DNA from: Paenibacillus sp. 1_12
GTDB taxonomy: Bacteria > Bacillota > Bacilli > Paenibacillales > NBRC-103111
Assembly (NCBI RefSeq): GCF_900114475.1
Contig: NZ_FOTE01000001.1
Span: 846,229 to 910,228 of the forward strand
Direction of reading: 5' to 3'
DNA length: 64,000 bases
Shown: positions 45,251 to 53,854 of the stretch, piece after piece
Layout of the letters: every line of letters starts with the position of its first letter
Numbering within the stretch: position 1 is the first letter of the stretch
Notes under the pieces: model-generated
Database searches by the model: none
The model's input: only the letters and a program-made list of their open reading frames with translations
What the model was told of the DNA's origin: nothing
Position numbers and translations under genes: made by a program

Positions 45251-46984
45251 TCATTTTATAAACAAAGGTTCGATCTGAAGCAATATCTCTCTAACATCAT
45301 CAGCATCGAACTTCCCATCATGATTACTGTCATACATCGAGGAAATTTTCAAAAAAGCTTGAGTGACACCCAATCGCTCTCCAGAGGAACGCATGACAAG
45401 GATGGAGTAAGTCCTTTTGTTCACACCGTCTTGAGCAGTTACCTCAACGGTAATCAGGTTGCTCCCGACATCAAGATGAATAGAACTGCTCGCTTGGCCT
45501 TGGGACACGTCGATGCCGTTCACTTTTACCTTTGAATCACTGCCTGATGCCGTAGGTGTTACCGTAACACTATAGACGCTATTAGACACCGTTGAGGTGT
45601 AAGCCAAAATCCCGCTGCTGAAGGTCGGATTCAATACTCCGCCGCTTATCGTCAATGCATTAAGCTCCGTGTTGTCCGATCCTGCACGTGTCACCACTAC
45701 CGTATAGCTGGTTTGTGCCACCCCATTCTGTGCGGTTACAATAATATGAATGGCATTTGTACCTACGGTGAGGTCGATAGGTGTACTGATTTGTCCGTTG
45801 GATAAAAGCGTGCCCGTGTGGCTGTTTACTTTTACATCTGCAGTGGAATCTTCTAATGAAGTAAGTACATTGATTGCGTAAACCGTATTACTTACTGTAG
45901 CTGCGTAGGAGAATACCCCTGTTTGGAAAGTTGGATTCAAAGAGATTCCTTGCAACGTTAGATCACTCAGATTCGCGTTGCTTCTCAAATTCATTTGCAA
46001 GGGAACAGCGCTTGAAACACTGCTTAAAAAGATGGTATCGCCTGCATATTCGGCTGTTATTAAATGGCTGCCTGGGCTTAATGCAGAGCTAGAAATAGTT
46101 GCTATTCCGTTTGATAAAAGACTCGTACCCAGTGTTTGACTGCCATCCTTGAAAGTAATTAACCCCGATGGAGTCCCGCCACTCGGAGCCGAGACTTTAG
46201 CAGAAAACGTAACGGAATCACCATAAGTTGCTGTGGTATTGCTCGAAATCAAGCTAATGGACGATGAAATGGCATTCACGTTATGAATAAATCCAGAGGA
46301 CGTACTCCCTGTATGGGTGTCATCTCCCAAGAATACAGCCGTAATCGAATGAGTGCCAACAGCTAACGAGGAAATCGTGAAGCTTGCACTCGCATTTGCA
46401 TTTTCCAGACTCGCCCATTCAACTACGATAGTTGCATCGTCTTGCCCCCAAAAGGTAATCGTCCGGGCACTAGAATCAATCGTGATCTTTGATAAATAAC
46501 GAGAGCCTGTTTTTTCCCACTGTTTTACGATAGAACCGGAAGCATCAAAAGCAACAATTCCCATGGAATCTCGATTATCCATATAGCTAAAGGCCCAATA
46601 GGTATAGTACCCCCACTTCACAACGGGACAATCGATTAGAGTGCAGGTTACCTTCATATCGGAAGGGATTAAAGGGGCAGTGCTTGCTGAAACAACAGCA
46701 ACGGTTGGAGCCGTACTCGACAAAGTCGCGGTTCCAATATCAGTGGTCCCGTCTTTAAACGTCACCATACCGCTCGGTGTAGTTCCACCAGATGCAGAAT
46801 CGGTTACCGTTGTTGTAAACGTCACTGAATTACCATACGTCGATGCAGCCGAACTGCCGGAAATCGTCGATGTGGTTACATTTTGGGCAAAAATAGGAGC
46901 CGTATGTATAAAAGCCAATAATAAAAAAAGTATGACAAAGCCAACCAACTTCATCCGTTTGGTTACATCATGAAGTCTAACCAT
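45251..46984 (-). CDS. Secreted Ig-like/cadherin-like multi-domain protein with a dockerin-like end
   Basis: About 577 residues with a signal peptide (LVGFVILFLLLAFIHTAP). Domains: a Big_3_5-type Ig domain (STYGNSVTFTTTV...PSGMVTFKDGT) interrupted by an inserted segment of about 90 residues (CPVVKWGYYTYWAFSY..., ending TFWGQDDATIVVEW), its continuation (AVGTHSITAVFLGD), a second Ig domain (ATYGDSVTFSAKV), two cadherin-like beta-sandwich repeats (LTLQGISLNPTF; LTISGGVLNPTF), and a calcium loop DSNHDGKFDADD at the C-terminus. ATG 46984 has AAAGGGG upstream. Likely an extracellular adhesive or structural protein. Confidence 0.8.
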   Translation of the reverse strand: MVRLHDVTKRMKLVGFVILFLLLAFIHTAPIFAQNVTTSTISGSSAASTYGNSVTFTTTVTDSASGGTTPSGMVTFKDGTTDIGTATLSSTAPTVAVVSASTAPLIPSDMKVTCTLIDCPVVKWGYYTYWAFSYMDNRDSMGIVAFDASGSIVKQWEKTGSRYLSKITIDSSARTITFWGQDDATIVVEWASLENANASASFTISSLAVGTHSITAVFLGDDTHTGSTSSGFIHNVNAISSSISLISSNTTATYGDSVTFSAKVSAPSGGTPSGLITFKDGSQTLGTSLLSNGIATISSSALSPGSHLITAEYAGDTIFLSSVSSAVPLQMNLRSNANLSDLTLQGISLNPTFQTGVFSYAATVSNTVYAINVLTSLEDSTADVKVNSHTGTLLSNGQISTPIDLTVGTNAIHIIVTAQNGVAQTSYTVVVTRAGSDNTELNALTISGGVLNPTFSSGILAYTSTVSNSVYSVTVTPTASGSDSKVKVNGIDVSQGQASSSIHLDVGSNLITVEVTAQDGVNKRTYSILVMRSSGERLGVTQAFLKISSMYDSNHDGKFDADDVREILLQIEPLFIK

Positions 46985-47110
46985 ATCAAAGACCCCTTTA
47001 CAATAAAAATGGTTCATACTATTAAATTATACAGTATTGTTGTAATAAAAAGGGGAATATTTTCTTACTTCGCATTGTAGTGCTCATAGGAAAACAAATA
47101 ATGAACGACA

Positions 47111-47140
47111 AAAAACCGCCTTCGATCAACCTGAAGGCGG
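47111..47140 (-). terminator. Terminator of the YjcZ-like gene
   Basis: CCGCCTTC (47116-47123) pairs with GAAGGCGG (47133-47140). On the minus strand it is followed by GGTTTTTTG, a good T-run. Confidence 0.8.
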
Positions 47141-47153
47141 TGTGATTTATATT

Positions 47154-47270
47154 CTAGATAAAAGCACGGCTAATAATAGCCAACAAAATGAACAGAACGA
47201 GAATAGCACCAGTACTAGTTCCCAAACCAAATCCACCGCAACTTCCAGCCAATCCAGCTCCTAAACCCAT
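47154..47270 (-). CDS. YjcZ-like sporulation microprotein, 38 residues
   Basis: Very short gene. ATG 47270 is preceded by AGAGGAG; the protein reads MGLGAGLAGSCGGFGLG, then a hydrophobic tail AILVLFILLAIISRAFI. A Gly-rich head plus an (F)xLIVVLFILLxII tail is the pattern of YjcZ-family sporulation proteins. A strong terminator follows. The sequence CATATGATA upstream on the minus strand (near 47312) resembles a sigma-K -10 (CATAnnnTA), but no good -35 was found. Confidence 0.7.
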   Translation of the reverse strand: MGLGAGLAGSCGGFGLGTSTGAILVLFILLAIISRAFI

Positions 47271-47422
47271 GTTTGCTCCTCTCTCCATCTTGCCTTCAGT
47301 ATCATATGAAAGCCAGCAGTTATCGGATTGGACAGATACTGAATTGGTTGTTAATCAAACGGCAGTGAAGGTTAAGCGCTTTTTCTTTGTGCGGATGCTA
47401 TCTTCATTTATACACTTTCCAC

Positions 47423-48253
47423 TCAGGAAAAATATTTACGGATAGCTTGCTCTGTCGTTTCTTTGCCTGTCCGAATCGTTCTCTCAATATCCCAGTCCCA
47501 ATACTCCGGTCTGAACAATTCCACAGACACCATATCACTGTAACCGATCTCACGAAGCGTTCTCAGGATAGCATCTAAGTCCACGCATCCCTGACCTGGC
47601 CATACACGATGTTGATCCCTCAAAGCCCCTACAGGCAAATCTTCGCAATCGTCAATATGGAACACGAAAATTTTGGCAGGATCTGCTTGGCGTAGATCTT
47701 CAAGCCTGGAGTTCATTGCATGGAAATGGAAGCAATCCAGCACAACACCTACATTGTCGCGATTAGCTGCTTGAACAATTTCATAGGCCTGCCCAAATGT
47801 ATTGACCGAGCAGTTAGGATAACCAACGAATTCGAAAGCTAGGCTTACACCGTAAGGCTGCGCGCGATTTGCCAAATCATGCAGGACCCTGACCGTTTCC
47901 TCTTGGATTTGTTGACGAGTGTAATCGCCAATGTCGAAGGTAGGAACAACGATAATTTTTTTACAGTTAATAACAGAGCCAACATCACAAAGGAATTGTA
48001 GATCCTCTACAATTTGCTGGTAGCCAGCTTCATCCCTGAAGCTGATGAATTCAAGTGCATTAAATGCGAACGGTTTCATTCTGCTGCTTTCAAAGAATTT
48101 TTTCAAATCTTCTACTGTGTTTTCCTTTAAGTAGTCCTTCAACTTATCCAAACGAATTTCAATCAGGTCGTACCCGTATTTCTCGCAATATTCCAGGTCG
48201 ATCTGAAGCGTTGAATTTTTCATCGTGGTTGCTTGATTAAAAGCAATTTTCAT
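47423..48253 (-). CDS. Sugar phosphate isomerase/epimerase (IolI/IolE-like TIM barrel)
   Basis: A 276-residue AP-endonuclease-2-fold protein, usually a metal-dependent sugar or inosose isomerase. Metal ligands: E in LAFEFVGYPN near 150, D in VVLDCFHFHAM near 185, H in FVFHIDDCED near 215 and E in VSVELFRPEYW near 250. GGAGG before ATG 48253. Best fit is IolI (inosose isomerase)-like, but no inositol genes are nearby. It stands alone. Confidence 0.85.
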   Translation of the reverse strand: MKIAFNQATTMKNSTLQIDLEYCEKYGYDLIEIRLDKLKDYLKENTVEDLKKFFESSRMKPFAFNALEFISFRDEAGYQQIVEDLQFLCDVGSVINCKKIIVVPTFDIGDYTRQQIQEETVRVLHDLANRAQPYGVSLAFEFVGYPNCSVNTFGQAYEIVQAANRDNVGVVLDCFHFHAMNSRLEDLRQADPAKIFVFHIDDCEDLPVGALRDQHRVWPGQGCVDLDAILRTLREIGYSDMVSVELFRPEYWDWDIERTIRTGKETTEQAIRKYFS

Positions 48254-48432
48254 CGAAATTCCTCCAAAAATAGTAATCGTGCTAGTAGTTGGTATGGGCA
48301 GCTTTCTCTGTATAGAATACCACACAATTCACATATTTCCTTCCAAGGCAATTGCGAATTTTATTACCCATCAGCTGGTGCGGGAGGAAAGATCAGTGGT
48401 CCGGTTGCTCGTGCTTTCGCCCGACTGACCCA

Positions 48433-48474
48433 TAACAAAAAGGGTGATGTCCGAAGATAACACCCTTTTTGTTA
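48433..48474 (-). terminator. Terminator of the SLH protein gene
   Basis: TAACAAAAAGGGTG (48433-48446) pairs perfectly over 14 bases with CACCCTTTTTGTTA (48461-48474); T-runs lie inside the stem on both strands. Confidence 0.85.
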
Positions 48475-48509
48475 CGGAGTCCTCCAGGAGAAATGCAAGC
48501 CAAGGTGGT

Positions 48510-50810
48510 TTATGGTAATAAATCGAGCATCCTAACTATCGCGGTTACCGCTTCGGCTCGGGTAGCCAATGCTGAAGGCGCAAAGTTGTTACCCTCAGTA
48601 CCGCCAAGCAGATTGTTCTTGCCTGAAATAGCCGCGGCCGGTTTGGCCCATTCGGGAATGTCTGCATCATCGGCATAAGCGGTAGCTACTCCGGGCGTGA
48701 GCGCAAAGCCTAAGCCTTTAACGACCATTGAGATCATTTCCGCATGCGTAATATTCGCGGTTGGCCGGAATGATCCATCAGGGTATCCACTAATGATGCC
48801 TTTCTGGACTGCTTGCTTCACTGACTTGGCCGCCCAATCCTCGATACTATCCGTATCGCTGAACGTTAGAGTAGAGCCTTCTATCGCAGGCTTTAGACCG
48901 TTCATCAGCATCACGGTAAATTCGGAGCGGGTGATGTTGGCGTTTGGCCGAAATGAGAAATCCGGATAGCCACTGGCCACTTTACGCTCATAAGCGCGCA
49001 TGATCATAGAAAATGCCCAATGTTCTTTAATATCGATGAATGGGCTAGCGCCTGAAGCAGCATCTGCCGTACCCGCCATGACCACGACCTTGCTCTTGGC
49101 TACGAAATTCCCGTCCTGAGTTGTGACGGTAACATCTGTCGAGCCCGTAGAGATTGCAGTTATTTTACCATTAAGGTTCACCGTTGCCACACCCGGACTG
49201 CTGCTCATCCACGTTACGTTCTGATTCGAAGCGTTAGCTGGGTTTACCTTGGCTGAGAGCGTCTCACTGTCACCGACTTGAAGGAAAAGTGCGGTTTTGT
49301 TCAGAACTACGCCGCTAACATCGATTGTTTGATCCGTTCGTTCAGTGACGGTTATTTTACACTGTGCAAAAGGGCCGTCTCCTGAGCTAGCTGTGATCGT
49401 TACCGTACCCGATATAAGAGCGCTCACTTTGCCCATACTGTCTACTGAAGCTATGTTGGGATTGCTGCTTTTCCAGGTCACTTTGGCATTGGATGCATGA
49501 CTTGGCGTAATAGTGGCAGTGAGACTGCCGCTTTGCCCCTCTGTCAGATTTAGCGATGTTTGATTCAAGGTTACCGAACTCACAGGAACCTTAAGTGCAT
49601 ATATGTACATAACGAGAGTGTGTTCTAAATCATCGTAATTAACATCTTTTACCTTGGGGTAATTGGTCGATACATCAATCAATGTGCCGTCAGTTCTTAC
49701 TGCCAATGGCAACGGAGCTTCTGTTTCGATTTTATATTGCCACCGAATGTGGCCGTCTGGGTCTAATGCGTAAATAGCCTTATTGCTCACGGATTGTGTA
49801 TATATCATCCCATTCGGGCCAATGACCGGAGGATTGCTGGAGCCGCCTGAAGCAAACTGCCATTTCAATTTTCCATCAGGAAGTACGGCATTCAGCTTGG
49901 CATCCTCTGATCCAAAATAGACGCTGCCGTCAGGTCCTACCGAAGGAGCGAATACGCTGCTGCCCTGATTGAATTCCCATTTTTTTGCCCCACTGGGTAG
50001 TATGGCATACAGCTTGTGATCTGCCGATCCCTCATAGATCGTCCCATCAGGTCCGATTGCAGGAATTGCGCTTACAGCTCCGCCCGTTGAAAATTCCCAT
50101 TTCTTCGTTCCATTGGGCTTTATAGCAGTTAGTAATTGAGTTCCATTGGCCGCGTACACCGTATCGTCGGGACCAATCGCAAGGAATGCCTGGGATTTCA
50201 CTCCCATATCAAGCGACCAGATTTCCGATCCATCCTTAGGGTTCAAGGCATGCAGAATGCCATCTTTGGACACCACATAAATGGTGCCGTCAGATCCAAA
50301 TACAGGAGAAGATTCAATATGATCCCCTGCAGCGAATGCCCATTTCTTTGTGCCGTCCGTACGGATCGCAACAAATTCACCAGAGCTACCTTTAGTGCCG
50401 GTACTCGTATAAATCGTACCTTCAGGCCCAACAGTTGGAGGTGTTAAGATGGCCTTATTGAGCAAAAAGGTCCACAGCTTCGCCCCATCCGAATTAAATG
50501 CAGAGACCCCGTATTGAACGTTTAAAATCCATACAAACGTGAAGCCCACATAGATCGTATTGTCCTTTCCTACAGCTGGAGCACCACTAAAAATAGCAGC
50601 AAGAATCGGTGCTTTCCATTTCAACTGCACATCGCTTGAGTTTTGGAAAATGATTAGATCCTTGATGGCGGGGTTGATCCCCACATTGGGTACCAGGCTT
50701 GAATTGACTAACGGATCCACCTTAATTTCAGCGGAGACAGGTAAGGTAATGGACGTGAAACTCATGAACAGAACGATTAGACTGCATATCAAACGCTGGT
50801 TCACCCACAT
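48510..50810 (-). CDS. Surface protein: beta-propeller, two Big_2 Ig domains and three SLH domains
   Basis: About 766 residues. Signal peptide (LICSLIVLFMSFTSITLP), then about seven PQQ-like propeller repeats (PAVGKDNTIYVGF, PTVGPEGTIYTS, PVFGSDGTIYVV, AIGPDDTVYAA, AIGPDGTIYEGS, SVGPDGSVYFGS, PVIGPNGMIYTQ). Two Big_2 domains follow (VTLNQTSLNLTEGQSGSLTA; VVLNKTALFLQVGDSETLSA), then three SLH modules at the C-terminus (GYPDFSFRPNANITRSEF and so on) that hold it to the cell wall. The propeller is a scaffold; no quinoprotein enzyme is implied. GGGGAG before ATG 50810. Confidence 0.9.
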   Translation of the reverse strand: MWVNQRLICSLIVLFMSFTSITLPVSAEIKVDPLVNSSLVPNVGINPAIKDLIIFQNSSDVQLKWKAPILAAIFSGAPAVGKDNTIYVGFTFVWILNVQYGVSAFNSDGAKLWTFLLNKAILTPPTVGPEGTIYTSTGTKGSSGEFVAIRTDGTKKWAFAAGDHIESSPVFGSDGTIYVVSKDGILHALNPKDGSEIWSLDMGVKSQAFLAIGPDDTVYAANGTQLLTAIKPNGTKKWEFSTGGAVSAIPAIGPDGTIYEGSADHKLYAILPSGAKKWEFNQGSSVFAPSVGPDGSVYFGSEDAKLNAVLPDGKLKWQFASGGSSNPPVIGPNGMIYTQSVSNKAIYALDPDGHIRWQYKIETEAPLPLAVRTDGTLIDVSTNYPKVKDVNYDDLEHTLVMYIYALKVPVSSVTLNQTSLNLTEGQSGSLTATITPSHASNAKVTWKSSNPNIASVDSMGKVSALISGTVTITASSGDGPFAQCKITVTERTDQTIDVSGVVLNKTALFLQVGDSETLSAKVNPANASNQNVTWMSSSPGVATVNLNGKITAISTGSTDVTVTTQDGNFVAKSKVVVMAGTADAASGASPFIDIKEHWAFSMIMRAYERKVASGYPDFSFRPNANITRSEFTVMLMNGLKPAIEGSTLTFSDTDSIEDWAAKSVKQAVQKGIISGYPDGSFRPTANITHAEMISMVVKGLGFALTPGVATAYADDADIPEWAKPAAAISGKNNLLGGTEGNNFAPSALATRAEAVTAIVRMLDLLP

Positions 50811-50990
50811 AGAAAGCTCTCCCCTTTCTTGCGTATGCCTTATGTTGATCATTGCATTTCCGTTCTTAATCATAAATATAGCTTTCTACTTAATTATGCA
50901 CCAAGCTTTGATGAAATGACCTCTATTTTAGTATTTCTGGCTGTTCGATGATTGCCTGCCGCGGAGTGAGTTATGGCATACAAGTTTTGA

Positions 50991-51701
50991 TTAATCGTCA
51001 AAAAGTTCGTTTAAAACAGCCTTCCTGTTCTCAAGAAAGCGTCTGGTAATGATATAATGCAGCGTATCCTCATATCGAATCCCCGCTACAGGTTGAACAT
51101 CAAAGTTCAATATTTGGGCATTCGGATATCCGAGTAAAATAGGTGAATGAGTAGCGATGATGAACTGAGCTTCATTCTCCAAATCTTTAATAATGCGCAG
51201 CAATGCCAGCTGTCGTGCAGGTGATAGAGCCGCTTCCGGCTCATCCAGCAAGTAGATCGCCCTTTTTCCAAAGCGATGTGTAAAAAGAGAAAGAAACGCC
51301 TCTCCATGTGATTGCTCGTGCAAAGAACGACCACCGTAATATTTCAAACCCTCAGGCAGCGTATCCATATGTGAGGCAAACTGGTAAAAGGTTTCGGCTC
51401 GCAGAAAAAATCCATTCGTGATTTTGGGCATCCATGAGAGCCGAATATGATCCCCTAGAATAGACCCGGAAGCATCTACATCATAAGAGTTATTTTTCCC
51501 TCCGCCAGCCGTGTTAAATCCACACTGATAGGCAATCGCCTCCAAGAGTGTAGACTTGCCCGAGCCATTTTCCCCCACAAGAAAGGTGACATTAGTTTCA
51601 AACGATAGGGAGTCCAACTCTTGTATGGCGGGTATGGTAAAGGGATACACTTTCGGGTTATGGTCCTTATTTCTGAGAATTTCCAGACTGCGCAAATACA
51701 T
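50991..51701 (-). CDS. Stand-alone AAA/ABC-type ATPase
   Basis: About 236 residues. Walker A GENGSGKST near 42, a weak signature LHEQSHGEA near 130, Walker B AIYLLDEPEAALSP near 152 and switch His in IATHSPILLG. The compact form resembles AAA_21-like ATPases of the OLD/RecF-related class, often of unknown role. ATG 51701 has AGGAG nine bases upstream; TTG 51710 is the alternative. No nuclease or permease partner gene is adjacent, so it is not obviously a defence system. Confidence 0.8.
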   Translation of the reverse strand: MYLRSLEILRNKDHNPKVYPFTIPAIQELDSLSFETNVTFLVGENGSGKSTLLEAIAYQCGFNTAGGGKNNSYDVDASGSILGDHIRLSWMPKITNGFFLRAETFYQFASHMDTLPEGLKYYGGRSLHEQSHGEAFLSLFTHRFGKRAIYLLDEPEAALSPARQLALLRIIKDLENEAQFIIATHSPILLGYPNAQILNFDVQPVAGIRYEDTLHYIITRRFLENRKAVLNELFDD

Positions 51702-51722
51702 GTCGCTCAACTCCTATGCTTC

Positions 51723-51881
51723 TTAATCAGATAAGTCCACATGCTTAATAAGGCGGACACGAATGATTTTATCCCAAATTGGACCGCGCCGAACCTCTTC
51801 ATATCCCATTTTTTTATTAAGCTCAATGACATGATGATTTGGGGTGAACCCATAATTGAAATATTTCCACAAATCGGCCAT
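51723..51881 (-). pseudogene. Possible gene fragment of 52 codons
   Basis: Reads MADLWKYFNYGFTPNHHVIE then LNKKMGYEEVRRGPIWDKII and more, ending at a TAA just upstream of the ATPase gene. It is protein-like, with balanced composition; LNKKMGYEEVRRG recalls the end of an acetyltransferase. There is no ribosome site, and an in-frame TAG lies a few codons upstream, so it may be the tail of a lost gene. From 51882 to 52105 nothing else is recognised. Confidence 0.4.
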
Positions 51882-52105
51882 CACTTTGAAAAAGAGTTCG
51901 ATCTAATTCCTGGTATATCGTTTTCCAGGGGTACACGTTCTCCCTATTAGCTATGGAATGACAATATCCTGGCTAATGCGTATACATTTATCTTAGCACA
52001 AGGTTGTCTGCGTTTCAGACATAATACGTTTATAGAACAATTCATCAATATAATAAGGAGCTGCAGCTTCAAATTCGATTATGGAAATCACAACGTAGAC
52101 CATGC

Positions 52106-52149
52106 AAAAAAACACCGCAACATACCTTTCTTTCAGGTATACGGCGATG
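52106..52149 (-). terminator. Terminator of the YesN/YesM operon
   Basis: ATACCT (52122-52127) pairs with AGGTAT (52135-52140), extended by an outer G+C part; the minus strand ends in T7. Confidence 0.7.
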
Positions 52150-52227
52150 CTTATCCAATTACTTACCCTTGCTCAAGAGAGAATATACTAGACCGCCGCG
52201 CTGGTGCACATGCAGAATCGACGTGAT

Positions 52228-53853
52228 TTACTTCAAACCGAGCTGCTGCTGCATCAAGGAAGGCGGCAGCTTGTAAATGGACTTGAAGCACTTGTTAAAG
52301 TAGCTTTTATTCTCATAGCCAAGCTGAACGGAAATTTCCTCTACCGTTTTGTTTGTCGTCTCAAGCCATTGTTTAGCCTTCTCCATCTTCACCCGTGTGA
52401 CATATCCGATAAAGCTTTCCTGTGTCTCTTTTTTATACAAACGGCTGAAATAGGCTGGATTCAAATGCAGCAATTCAGAAACCTCCTCCAGTGTGATCTT
52501 CTGGTCAAGGTGAGTCAGCACGTATTTTTGTGCTTTAATAATTTCCATACGTCTGGAACGTTTGGACATGGAAGAAATCGATTCGAGCAGCGATTTCCAG
52601 AAAAAATTCAGCCAAACCTCCAGTTCATAAACCGATTCCATAGATAAAACAGCCTGATGCAGCAGCTCCTTGGACATTTCAAAATCAAAATATTGTGCTG
52701 AAGATCTGACCTTCACATATTGGTCCATGACCAGCCTAAGGATGAAGCTTTTCAGCTCTTCGGGATGAAATCGCTGTTCGATGAAAAAGCGGAACCATTC
52801 AGATATCGTATCATCAATCAGTTCCACAGCTTCATCGAGTAATAGCTTCCCGAAGGCATCTGAGACTTCGGAGTAGTACTGAAAAATATCTTTCTGAGCA
52901 AATGGGGCCATCAACTGTTCCATACGGGTAACTACCCGATCAGGCAAATAAAATCGTTGAAGCGATAACTCCATTAAGACATTAATTTCCCTCTTAAGTA
53001 CTTTAACATTGCTGCTGTAAGATTCGCCCATAATAAAAGAGACGTCAATTTTAATGAATTTATGAATGGCTGATTGAATATCTTTTAAAGGCAGCTTATC
53101 GAATTCCGTGACCTGATTTCCGTTCATTCTGGAATCGGCGAACAGCAGCAGCAGCTCTTTTGCTCCTAAACGGAAACAAACCGCATCCTGATTATCATGC
53201 AAAATTTCATCAATAATATTGTTAATCGCGTATACAAGCACTTCTTCCGACTGAAACCGTTTCAACTGCTTGTCATATTGATTGATGTAGCAGATCACCG
53301 AATAATATTTTTTACCGGATAAATCCACACCGAATTTGTCAAACTCCCGCTGCCATTCTGCTTCGTCAAAAATCGGAGCATGCAATAGCTTGCTGATCAG
53401 CTTCTCCTTCAGCGTATCCTGATTTTGCTTAAAGGATAACATCATCCCTTGGTTTCTCCGGGTTTCGTCCTGTTCTTCATTCATTTGAACCAAAAGCTTC
53501 TTCAAAATATCGACCATCTCTTCAATTTCCATGGATTCCTTCAGCACATAATCCTGCACATTTAACTTAACTGCTTGGCGAGTGTACTGAAATTCATCAT
53601 GGCAGGAAAGAATGACTGTACGCATTTTGGGATGAAGCTGCTTCAACTGTTGAATAAGCTCAATACCATTCATTCCGGGCATGCCAATATCCGTAATCAA
53701 AATATCCGGCATCTCCTCTTGAGCTTTGGCCAATGCGGACAAGCCATCCTCAGCATACCCGATGAATTGCAGGTTCAGCTCCTCCCAGGGGATTTCTTGT
53801 CTCAAAAATTCGATTACCGGATAATCATCGTCTGCCAGCAGTACTTTGTACAA
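52228..53853 (-). CDS. AraC-type response regulator (YesN-like)
   Basis: About 541 residues. Receiver domain with ADDD near the start and phosphorylation Asp in DILITDIGMPGMNG near 52; a middle region of about 300 residues; C-terminal AraC double helix-turn-helix (KITLEEVSELLHLNPAYFSR...YENKSYFNKCFKSIYKLPPS). TTG 53853 (MYKVLLADDD) has AAGGGG nine bases upstream, better than the ATG at 53862 that touches it. Partner of the kinase upstream and the likely activator of the transport/GH42 genes. Confidence 0.9.
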   Translation of the reverse strand: MYKVLLADDDYPVIEFLRQEIPWEELNLQFIGYAEDGLSALAKAQEEMPDILITDIGMPGMNGIELIQQLKQLHPKMRTVILSCHDEFQYTRQAVKLNVQDYVLKESMEIEEMVDILKKLLVQMNEEQDETRRNQGMMLSFKQNQDTLKEKLISKLLHAPIFDEAEWQREFDKFGVDLSGKKYYSVICYINQYDKQLKRFQSEEVLVYAINNIIDEILHDNQDAVCFRLGAKELLLLFADSRMNGNQVTEFDKLPLKDIQSAIHKFIKIDVSFIMGESYSSNVKVLKREINVLMELSLQRFYLPDRVVTRMEQLMAPFAQKDIFQYYSEVSDAFGKLLLDEAVELIDDTISEWFRFFIEQRFHPEELKSFILRLVMDQYVKVRSSAQYFDFEMSKELLHQAVLSMESVYELEVWLNFFWKSLLESISSMSKRSRRMEIIKAQKYVLTHLDQKITLEEVSELLHLNPAYFSRLYKKETQESFIGYVTRVKMEKAKQWLETTNKTVEEISVQLGYENKSYFNKCFKSIYKLPPSLMQQQLGLK

Positions 53854-53854
53854 G

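Noticed and set aside
47188-47445. 85-codon Pro-rich plus-strand frame
   Set aside because: Antisense to the YjcZ-like gene, whose ribosome site, hydrophobic tail and terminator are convincing.
48510-50810. Quinoprotein (PQQ) dehydrogenase
   Set aside because: Only the propeller repeats match; no PQQ-enzyme active site, and SLH and Big_2 domains show a structural surface protein.
50991-51701. Phage-defence ATPase (OLD/Gabija/retron type)
   Set aside because: Small single ATPase without TOPRIM, nuclease or reverse transcriptase partner nearby.
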